A stretch of DNA of 64,000 nucleotides. It comes from Ceratodon purpureus. Lineage: Eukaryota; Streptophyta; Bryopsida; Pseudoditrichales; Ditrichaceae. Positions within the stretch are counted from its first letter, which is position 1. Each line of letters begins with the position of its first letter. Below are positions 48,801 to 58,160 of the stretch, piece after piece. Where the stretch lies: positions 14,105,810 through 14,169,809 of the forward strand of contig CM026426.1 of the NCBI GenBank assembly GCA_014871385.1. Direction: 5' to 3'. The translations under genes were made by a program, and so were the position numbers. Below the pieces are notes generated by a model. That model was given only the letters and a program-made list of their open reading frames with translations. It was not told the origin of the DNA and searched no databases.

Positions 48801-51800
48801 AGGATTGATTGAAACTACGGCAGTGAAGGGACTAGACGAAGCTCACGATGTACACCGCAAGAACTGGAGGACGTTCAAGAAGGTCCACATGATCTCTTCG
48901 AAGACGATGGCAAATGTGGTGGAGTCAGCAGGGGAGAAATTCTTCAACAATTTTGAGGGAAGGAATAGACTCGACAAAGGATTCTTACCCGCACCGTTCA
49001 TTGAGTCAATTCGAGCCGTTGTTGAAACGAAATCCAAAGATGTCCTCACTACCGATGTTGGTGCTTGCATTCTGGTAAAAAATGAAATCACAACACGAAG
49101 AGGCGAGGGGGTAAAGAAGGGGAATTTCACCACAGTAGGGGATATGCAAACAGGGGACATTAGAGAGAAGACTGATTCTGAATGGGTGGCATTCATTGAT
49201 TTTTGCAATGTAGAAGGTGTCGTACCTAGTTCCGACGTAGAGCATCTTTTCTGGGAGTCATTTGTCAAGAAGCTTGAGGCATTTAAGATTCCTAGATGGT
49301 CCGAGACACCAGTTTGGATCTAGATTGCTGACGATTCACGGAAAGAGTTCAGGAGTTATATAAAAGGAAGCTGAAAACAACTCATCTGAAATCGGCCGAG
49401 GCATACTACCACCCGGACGCTATGGAAGGATTTAGAAGCGAGAAAAAGGTTAAGGGGAATGTGGTGACCATTTATTACATTGTGAAAGAACAGTGGGTCG
49501 TGCCGGCATTGACTAATGTCTTCAGGTGTCTGAAGTTGAAGGTGTACACGGAAGGTAAATACCGGTACTACACAGGAGAACTCCGGATGGAAACTTATAT
49601 GAGGATCCTTCAGGAAGTATCCGGAGCATTCAGGCCGGTTTTCAACATCTACGGCGGGCAAAAGCTAATGCTTGCGTGTCAGGTAAACATCCTAACCAGA
49701 TTCATAGAGATATATAGATTTTCTACTTGAATCCTCTTCTGCGATTGTGTCCACCAGAGTGTTATTATGTTGCATGACTTATAAGAGATGATTGTACATG
49801 TATGATGCAATTGCCACATTTTTATATCTGCGTTTTTGTAAATAATAGGCAACATATAAATGCAAACTGAATTAAGGTGGTCTCCTTAATTCATTGGAAA
49901 TATTGGACGTTGTCGTACAGCCTAAGACCGTCAGCTGACTACTTTGATAGATTCTATGTACATTACGTAGTCCTTACAATACATGAAACTATTTTAAAAA
50001 CAATTATACTTGTGTTTGGGGGGGAGAGCACAATAAAGTGGACCACAAAGTGCAAAATGTGACCACTAACAAGTGAATATGAAGTGTGCTGTTTTTGAAG
50101 GCTCAAAGCTGATTTTGAGGATTTTGGTGTAGTTTTTGAGCATTTTAGTCACTTTCTAAGGTGTCATAAGGTATCTTACACACACCTTCACAAAAAGAAC
50201 ATCCTGAATTGAAACTAAATTTGACCACTAGTTCTAAATCATGAAAATGAAATTTTCCAAAGTCTTGATTTCTTCATTTGGGGCCCTCTATTGTCTTTAG
50301 ATGATGTTTTTTTCAATTTAAAAAACAATGTTCGGTGAAAAAAAAGTGACAAAAAGTATCGCGGAAAAGACCCTCTTAAAAAGCATCCTTGCGATACTTT
50401 TGGAACCCTAAATCAATCAATGAGTATATGAATTGACTATTTTAGAATACCTCTTAAACATACGGAGGGCCCCGCAAAATTAAAAGTGATTTCGGACAAA
50501 ACTGTAAACCGTTTTGTTCACTTTTCCAAATGAGACCATTCACTTTGCCCGAGTTCGACGTCTCCGATTTCCATTGTAAACTCAATGTCATCTCCCGCAA
50601 CTTTGAGAAGTTGAAGAAGATCAAGTCTACTTTCCGTATCCCAAACTTAATCTTGCATCGACATAACATAGATCCCACTTTCTCTAGTGTTTACGGAAGG
50701 GGCTGAAATTGGTGAAAAGATAAGCACTTTTTTGGTTCACTTTATTGTGCTTCCCCCCTTGGATGACCTTGATTAAGATGATCACCTGAATCTTGAATAT
50801 GTTATGTCTTTGTTGATACGATATTCTTTTGGATCAGACAGTGTGTAATTGAATATGTCCGTTTGGAGTTTAAACAAAGGAATTGCTAGTCAGTCACTTG
50901 CAATGTCAAAGTCTAAGTATTTGTATGTTGTTCGCAGATGCTGAAAATGAATGTGTATACCTTTTGTGACCAAGACTCCTTAGACGATCTCCTTTCCCTC
51001 AAGTCAAAGGCTGCAACCATGAATCATCAAGACTTTCTTGCTCCTCAGCGTTTAGGTAATCCTAGAACGATCGTTGCTTTGGGTGCTACTAGCAGTGCTC
51101 AATAAGAGCCAAGTAGTGGACAAGTAGAACCTAGTACTGGAGGAACACAGTCTTCAGATTTGGGTGACCGAGTTGTACAGAGTGGATCTTTTACAGCACG
51201 TACAAATGCTTCTTTGGAAGAGACTATGGAATCTGGTGTTCTGACTAATCAATCTTTTCGGAAACGTCCACATGGAGGAGATTCTGATGACTTTGGACCC
51301 AACAAAAATGACTTCATCTCTCCAATGAGTCACGGGAGTTCTCCTACATTCAACCAGTCCGGTGGTCCCTCTGATCAGCGTGAGACTAGGACGCAGTTTA
51401 CCAAAAAACCCCGTGATAGCGCTGTTGAAGATTATCCCGACATTAAACTCTTGCAGAAGTTGATAAAGAAGGCAGAGTTAGAAGTGAAGCTCAAAGAGCT
51501 ACAGGATAAGCTACAGCCAGCTGCTCCACTTGGACTTCCGCGTGGTGGATTCGGGCCGCCCTTGTATGCGTCTTACAACTACCCCTATCGCACAGGTCCT
51601 TACGGGGAAAGCAGTGATACTCAGATGGTTGATGATTTTGGTTATGATGAGTGCGGGACAATGAATCCACCATAGTATATACGTGGAAATTCTAACCAGT
51701 TTGATGGAAGAAGAGATGCTATCCGTTTTCAGACGCACTCTCGAAACCACAATCAACTTACGCTTACGAACACGTCGGTGGTTCCTTTGAGACAACGAAC

Positions 51801-53888
51801 TCCAATCATTGTCGAACCTATGGATACTGAGCATCAAGTAGGGTCAGAGGAAGATAGAGTAGGGTCAGAGGAAGATAGATAGATCATCCGATGGACGATA
51901 TGGTCACCAATGTGGAGCAGGTGTTGGAGAATCAGCATGTCAATACGTGTAGTGTTGTGGAGGAAAATACGAACATCGTGATGGAGCAGCAGGTTGCGAC
52001 ATCTATGGAGCCATCACTAAACAAGCCAAACCAGATTAAGGAGGTCTCCTTAATTCCTCCTAGTCCAACAGTCGTAGAACATGAATCTGCGACCGTCCTA
52101 ACCAAAGGTCTCGGAAATCTAGAAGTGAGTGCGATTCCCTCTACAGACACTGAGATGAACGACGACATGATTGAGGGGTCGATCTTAATCCTATCAGGTG
52201 CAGATTCCGTAGATCGAACTGCAAAGACTTCTTAGATATCAGTGCCAACTCCAGATTCAAACTCGGTATCACCCGCTTGCACAGAGACTGAGTCTGAGCA
52301 AATTAAGAAGACAAGCTTAATTCCAGAAGTAGTCCATAACGAAGGGTTGGATGATGTGAGGGATCATCAGGTTGCTTCCATAGATGAAGCGTTGTGTGGA
52401 GAATCTAGGAGTCCTTTGAATTCTCCCATTGAACCTGATGTTATGACGAGCAAGAACTCCAGTGACATTTTGTTGCATCCTTTAGAAAATGTCGCTCAGG
52501 AAGCTATCCCGGTTGTGGATGATGATGATGATATAGAAGAGGGTATTAGAAAGGATGCAGCGGATATTACTGGACCCCGGGATATAGAAATGACAGGTGG
52601 AGAACAAACAGACATGAAATTGGGGGGTCAGGAGCTGAAGGTGAATTGTGATGACGAGAAGGAGACAGTCAGCAGTGACACTAGCGGGGGAAAGAAGCCC
52701 TCCGAGAAGACATTGGAGACGGATAACGAGGCAACGCAGAGTGATGCTAGCTTGTCAAGGAAGAGATCATCGCTCCGACTTGGCAAACGACAAGAGGATG
52801 CCGGGAATGTTGTGGTTGCAAGCCAGTCTCCATCAACAAAGAAGATCACGGAGAATAAGAAAACCGAAGCAGCGTTGTACAGTGGGAAGGGGAAGGTACG
52901 TGAATTAAAAGATCTTTGATAATCGCAATATGTAATGCTAGGATGCTTGGTCACTGTCTACGTGATGATATCCGGATCTTCTTAATAGGTTTAAGGTGTC
53001 ATCCTTAATCCTCGGTTAAGATTAGGTGACGTAGATACCCTGTTTGCACAGGATTGCGCTATACCCAGTAGGATCGAAGCAGCAACGTCGGTGCCCAACA
53101 TTGAAGCGCCTTTAAGAGCACCTGTCCCTATGAAAGCATATTTCATTATCTTTGAAATTCAGAGAGTGTTGGCAGCAATCCAATATTTAGGGGATTCTGA
53201 AGTCTCAGGTCTTGTTCACACGCCGCTAGATTGTTGTTACGATGAAGTCTCGCTCACCTTAGTTGGAAAATGTGATTTAGTTCGTGTGCGTTCCAACTTC
53301 CTGGAGTTCTGGGAGAAACTCTCTGCACTTGAGAATGTTTTTCCATTAGTCTGGAGTGATCTCCAATATGATCGTGTACGAGACATCAGTTCTTTTTTAT
53401 TTCAGGAGTGTAGAGTGAAACCGGGTAGGATATTTTCTCGGTATGACATGAAGGAAATGAAAGATAAGAGTGGCTACAAGCATAGGAAACCCCTCGCTGT
53501 AGATTCTCTTAAGAAACATGGCGATGTGTATTATTTGAAAGACTTGAGGGAAACTCTTTGGACAAGACCATACCAATGGAAGTTCAACCCCAAGCCCCCA
53601 GAAGGAGTTTATTTAGAAGTTACTAATATCCTGTTGATGAATTCAAATCGAGAGACAAATGTAACTTCTCCTGGGAATGTACTCTATACATCTCCATGGC
53701 CTTATCCAACCGATCGTCACTCCAACCTTGTGAAGAATCTCTTTCCGTTTATCCGAGAACTAGCCGGCTCTGGAGAGAATGTTAGGGAATTTATGAAGAA
53801 GAATCGGAACATGGTTCTTGGCTTGGATCCATTGGGTAGTAAGGATCATGTTGTAGTCGAACTGAGGAAATGGCAGAGAGCTAAATGA
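45840..53888 (+). CDS. Second ParB/Srx-like + beta-class methyltransferase-like gene (multi-exon)
   Basis: Segments: an uncertain leader 45840-46410, a ParB-like exon to 47156, then exons 48293-49682, 50938-52895 and 53052-53888 (TGA). All later introns are GT-AG. The ParB-like fold shows VDIAPCNYIVRVLESEGV and FYAINGQHTVKAAQNIL; GQHT stands where ParB has GxHR. A long helical domain (DKLIKWTFNEVRFEW...) follows. Next come a disordered region with a coiled coil (LLQKLIKKAELEVKLKELQ) and an acidic Ser-rich tail. The last exon has a methyltransferase-like end: TDRHSNLVKNLFPFIREL (motif X-like), AGSGENVREFM (motif I) and NMVLGLDPLGSKD (motif II). TAG/TAA lie in frame at 49321, 51103, 51673 and 52233. 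One-base slips are likely near 46400, 46918 and 49345, with a gata slip near 51880. Palindromes fill the introns. Its relation to the 19-28 kb gene is architectural, not close. Confidence 0.5.
50018..50758. mobile_element. About 740-bp non-autonomous TIR element in an intron
   Basis: GGGGGGAGAGCACAATAAAG at 50018 is matched by its reverse complement CACTTTATTGTGCTTCCCCC at 50739-50758, with the repeat running about 24 bases. The interior has no transposase-like frame. It lies in the intron 49683-50937 of the second methyltransferase gene, just upstream of a palindrome copy at 50773. I could not fix the target duplication, so the superfamily is open. Confidence 0.65.
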
Positions 53889-54924
53889 TTGATGTGTTGA
53901 TTCCATGGAATAGATAATTGAGAAAGCAGAAGTTTACCTATCAAGGATTTATGTAAGAATTTCTTTTTAGTAGTGTGATAGCACTTCTTGAGTGCTGATA
54001 AGTAATATATGTTCTCGAGGACAATATTTCTGAATATACTGCTTCTTTTGATTGAATGTAAAGGTTAATTCACGGTTGATTTATATAGTACTCGTATGGT
54101 TTGAATGTGATGTCTAAGAGTAATGTGGAGAGTGTTTAATGCAACTGTCTGGTTTCTCTGATTTCTGTAATATATATTTCACGCATTTGGATAATTTTTT
54201 TGTTCCCAATGTGGTAATATGATTTGGATCTGGCTCTTATGATCTCAAACAATTCGCATTAGAGTCTTAGATTGCTTTTACAACCGAGATCAGAGATTTG
54301 ATACTGTTTAGTTTCTTTGGTCCGTTGAATACGTCTTACAGGAATTTGACTTGAAGTTCTTTCTCTTTTACTGGTACGTGTGTGCTTAATATTCCATTTC
54401 TTTCACCTATTCCTTTTTCCTATCTTGTGTTTGTACTTTGAGAATTAACGTATTCATCTGAATGCTAGATCAATGTACCATTTATTAAATTTTGTTTTGG
54501 TATGTTGTCTTACAACTGATATTTTTCTGTTGTTCATGTCGTTCATCTGCTTATGTATTCTTTTTCAGAGATGGACATGTCTGTTCTATATGGGCTTCGC
54601 ATTTAAGATGACCATCTTAATCCACACCTTAAACAGTGGTATAAGGTTAAGTAGTCCTCCATTCTATTCATCCCTTGATCCTTGGTGGACCAAATTTTAA
54701 ATTGTATTTGACGTCTACTAAGAATATGGCTGTTCGATATATTCGTTGAATATATTATTTGTCTCTTGTATTGTCCTTTCCGTCATTACTTCAGGTTACA
54801 CTTTGTGTAGATATGGTCATTTTTTTTAATTTCTTTTTTGTTTTTAAAAATTCCGTGGTATTGAATCAATATGCAAATTCGATTGAATCTACTAGATATG
54901 AAGCATAACAAGAGTTTGATAGAT

Positions 54925-55190
54925 ATCCTTGGTATATGAGTCCTGCGGTCTTGGATTAAGATGATCGTCTTAATCTGAGACCGCAGAGGTCATATACCAA
55001 GGATATGTACTGAACTCTAGTAGATACCCTCAGTATATAACATCTAAGGTTATGGATTAAGATGGTCATCTGAATCCATGACCGCCGATGATATATACTA
55101 AGGGTATCTACTGGAGTTTAGTACATATCCTTGGTTTATGACTTCTGCGGTCTTGAATTAAGATGATCACCTTAATCCATCCCCGTCTGC
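54925..55190. repeat. Three tandem 101-bp units forming long hairpins centred on the palindrome
   Basis: The 18-bp palindromes at 54956, 55057 and 55158 are spaced exactly 101 bp. Unit 1 is an almost perfect inverted repeat of about 84 bp: atatccttggtatatga + tgcggtct + palindrome + agaccgca + tcatataccaaggatat. Unit 2 has a similar but different arm (agataccctcagtatata...tatatactaagggtatct). Unit 3 keeps only the left arm. This is the only place where the palindrome is the core of a larger stem. Confidence 0.9.
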
Positions 55191-55319
55191 AAATGGACTC
55201 TTTTCTCGGATGGATTTGTATGTTTTCACTAATCGTGAATTCGTTTTCAAGATCATTTCAGCGTCGTTCTTGAGGCATTTTATAATTTTATGTTTATCTG
55301 TCTTCAGAGATCTTCAAGA

Positions 55320-56445
55320 ATGTCTAAAACAGCAGTTCGTGGCGTTAAGGGAATTTGTGTTACATCGGATACATGCTTTCTAGAGGATATACATACTTCT
55401 CCTGTCCATCGAACTCGTTCGATGGCCCGACATACTAGAGGAGCTGAGTAGCTGGAAGTTGGATGAGGACAATTTTTAAGTAGATGGTAGAGTATATGTG
55501 GTCTACTGTTTAAGTAGAATGGAAGATACGAATTGTTATTGTAATTGAAGTTATATCTGAACTTAAGTCGTTCTTTGATTAAGGTCTTAAATTCTGTGGT
55601 GTCGTTATGCTCCACAAGATACCTTGGGTGTGGCATCGAAGATTCAAACGGTTCCCTCAGGCAATACTAGAACGAGATTGGTCATTCTCGACCTAAACCA
55701 CCTGCTGTGCAATATTGTTTTTGTCCATACAAAGAAAAAAGAAGAGATTCCCGCGCACACTTATGTGGAATGTCAGGAGGATATTCAGTATGAGAAGCCG
55801 GTTCCGATTAAGGCTTCTACAAGGGAATCGTATAGGCTAGTGACTGCTCGTCCAAATGTCCGTTTATTTCTTCAGAGGCTCATGGCGTTAGCACATGTTG
55901 GGGTTTGGACGTGCATGTCGAAGGATATGGCTATCCCAATAGTGTCGTGGTTGTTTGGAGAATCTCAACCGATGTTTCTTCTAACCCAAGAGTATTGCAC
56001 TACTCTGAAACATGGCGAGAAGAGTTTAATGTATCGTTCTCAGGATGCACTTCATGAGGATTTCTTCAAAGAACTTCCTCTCTTCTAGAAGTTGGAATGG
56101 CCTATAGATTTGGGAGGCTTTGTGCCATCACCCGAGAATACGGTCATTGTTGATGATACTCCCTTGGAGAATTACCTGAATCCAGAGGGAATTTGTATTT
56201 ATCCTAAGCCTTGGCATAGCGCAAATGAATCGCACAGTGATATTCTTAAAGATATGCGCGATCTCTTCAACTTGAGTCGTTCGGATCTGTTTGTACCACA
56301 GTATGTAGATATCTTGATGGTGGATCCTAAGGGATTTAGAGCTTATGGGCAAAATCCAATTTCAAGAGATAGACAGATTGCGGATACGCTGAAGCCGTTC
56401 ACTAGGCTAGTTAGACCTAGTATACTGTTCTTGCGAAGACGTTGA
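55320..56445 (+). CDS. FCP1/SCP-like HAD phosphatase-like protein with altered catalytic motif
   Basis: A probable first exon starts at ATG 55320 (MSKTAVRGVKGICVTSD...) and is followed by an intron of uncertain borders (about 55450-55617). The main exon then runs to TGA 56443-56445. Motif I reads LVILDLNHLLCNIV. FCP1-family enzymes have DxDxT, so the nucleophile Asp is kept but the second Asp is Asn and Thr is Leu. The T/S motif is seen in VGVWTCMSKDMAIP and motif IV in NTVIVDDTPLENYLNP. TAG at 56086-56088 lies between the motifs in an otherwise continuous frame (ELPLF/KLEWPIDL). The protein is thus probably a pseudo-phosphatase or non-catalytic binder. It follows the second methyltransferase gene on the same strand and may be cargo of the outer element. 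Confidence 0.6.
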
Positions 56446-56470
56446 AGTCGTTCACTAGGCTAGTTAGACT
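56399..56470 (+). repeat. Short direct repeat across the stop of the HAD-like gene
   Basis: The phrase cgttcactaggctagttaga occurs at about 56397-56416 and again at about 56449-56468, separated by 52 bp and spanning the TGA stop. It looks like a recent local duplication. Confidence 0.7.
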
Positions 56471-57170
56471 CCAGTAGATGGTATTAACGGAGACTATGAG
56501 ATTAAAGAGACAGTCTTAATCATTTTGAACATCCTCCAGGTGGTCCGTAATCTGCCTTCATACTCTTACTAATTTGTGGATCGATTACTTTGGAGTAAAA
56601 CGTGATCGATTAATTTTTGAAAATCAGATTGTGTTTGGTCTCGTCTTATTTGCCTTATTCATCCATTACATGTTAGTAAGGAATAAGTGTAAGCTGTGCT
56701 TTGAAGTAATCAATGTCCTTAGGGAATGTATGCATTTCGTTTCAGTATCTTGGAATAGTGCATTTACTGTGTCCTCTATTCTTCGATTCGGTGCATGTTG
56801 TTTTGGGTTCTATACATTGACGAATTGGTTACAGTGGAGGACTTGGAATCACGTCTATACAATGCACATATTCCCTTGATTTTATGTTCTTCATTGAGGC
56901 CGTGTAGTCGGACAAGCTTTAATTGAAAGAGTATTCTTAATCTATCAGTCGCAAATATTTAGTGTTTTTCTGCTTTTTTATGTAGAGAGTGAGTATCCGA
57001 AATCACTTTCGATGTAGAATGTGAACCTGAGGTTGTACCCTAAACTTTTGGCACCATTTGATGTCAAAGTTACATCCCGAAATCAAGTTCAAAATGTATT
57101 TGGTTCTGTATGCCTATAACTGTTCTTTACCTTGGCAACTTCTGACATTTGCTAGATTATATATGACAGG
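56446..57170. other. Spacer without a supported gene
   Basis: It contains palindrome copies at 56502 and 56923 and a hydrophobic open frame (56574-56879) that I judge to be composition noise. Nothing else is supported. Confidence 0.45.
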
Positions 57171-57570
57171 TCTTCATAGACACGCGTGGTGGTCAGCCTA
57201 CTCCACATATGAATGCAACCAATGCCGAGGTTCGCAAGAACATTTGTGAGCGCTATGTTTTGCCAGCAATGGACTACTCTTCACCTTCTGATATAGACGT
57301 CGGCGTCGTCAACAGCTCGCCACATCGGCCTAAGAAAGTAATAAATCCACACAACATAGCACGCATTCTTATGCAAACGTCAATGCAAGCTTCTACGATG
57401 GTATGTACAGTAGATTCTTTGGAAGGCGTCCTAGGAGTGGAATACCTTCAAAAGTCAGGATAGAAGGTCCAATGCCACCTGGAAGTACTAGATTGAATAG
57501 AAGTGTTCTTATGAGGATTTATGAAGAAAGAAAGGCATCTATAGCAGCAGGGACTCATTCACTGGTCTGA
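57171..57570 (+). CDS. Basic C-terminal exon of an unidentified gene, with one frameshift
   Basis: After a clear acceptor (gacag at 57166-57170) the frame reads VFIDTRGGQPTPHMNATNAE... and DIDVGVVNSSPHRPKKV. Near 57370-57390 it shifts one base to ASFYDGMYSRFFGRRPRSG, then VRIEGPMPPGSTRLNRSVLM and TGA at 57568-57570. The end is basic and helical. It is possibly the last exon of a gene whose upstream exons are diverged. No family is recognised. Confidence 0.35.
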
Positions 57571-58160
57571 TGCTAGTTAGATTCTTGTAATATATGATAT
57601 GTAGTGCATATGATGAGAGTAGCCTACATTGGGGAAAGTGTGTGCAGTACATATTACATTAATATACATCAAAAGATGTTTTGGAGAATAAGAGGTTTTC
57701 GAAGTTGGTGAAAATTCAGTGTGAAATTCAGATGTTTTAAAAACCATTTGATCTATGCAATAAATCTCATTTAGAGCTCTCTGGAATATTGAGTGTTTAA
57801 GCACTTAACCAATCGTATATTATTTCTTCTACATTCTCCTTTCAAAGCAACAGTATTCTTAAAATAGGTCTTATCCTATAAATTTTCATATAGATTAGGG
57901 ACTATAACATTATGAAACTCAATAATGAATGGGCTTATAGTATGAATAACAAATAATGAATAGGTTAGAACAGAGTTTGGAGGGAGATGGGTCTGAAATT
58001 ACAAAACGTGCGAGATATATTCAACGACGCAATTTTGTTCCAATGTCCCAAATTCGCCCGTTGTTCCCAAATTAATTAATATGGTGTTAATGTCATCCCA
58101 AACAAGTTTGAGCAAATCATCCATTGCAATATCGGAAACCTTGTGCCTGGATTGCCAACT

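Larger units (their letters stand above)
43044..56940. repeat. Dispersed 18-bp palindrome TTAAGGTG-NN-CACCTTAA, right cluster (about 23 copies)
   Basis: Copies start at 43044, 43566, 45293, 45507, 45640, 45757, 47309, 47551, 47702, 47854, 48181, 49872, 50773, 52036, 52303, 52991, 54603, 54956, 55057, 55158, 56502 and 56923. Both the GGTG and the GATG arm variants occur. Most lie in introns and flanks of the second ParB-like/methyltransferase gene, and two (52036, 52303) lie in its coding exon. Spacing is irregular except for an exact 101-bp series at 54956-55158. Confidence 0.9.

Noticed and set aside
56574-56879. 101-codon hydrophobic open frame, possible membrane protein
   Set aside because: AT-rich spacer composition, no clear start context, no neighbouring exons and no recognisable motif.
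45840-57570. Endogenous large DNA virus region
   Set aside because: The genes have many spliceosomal introns, and no capsid, polymerase or packaging ATPase signature is visible; transposon cargo explains the content better.
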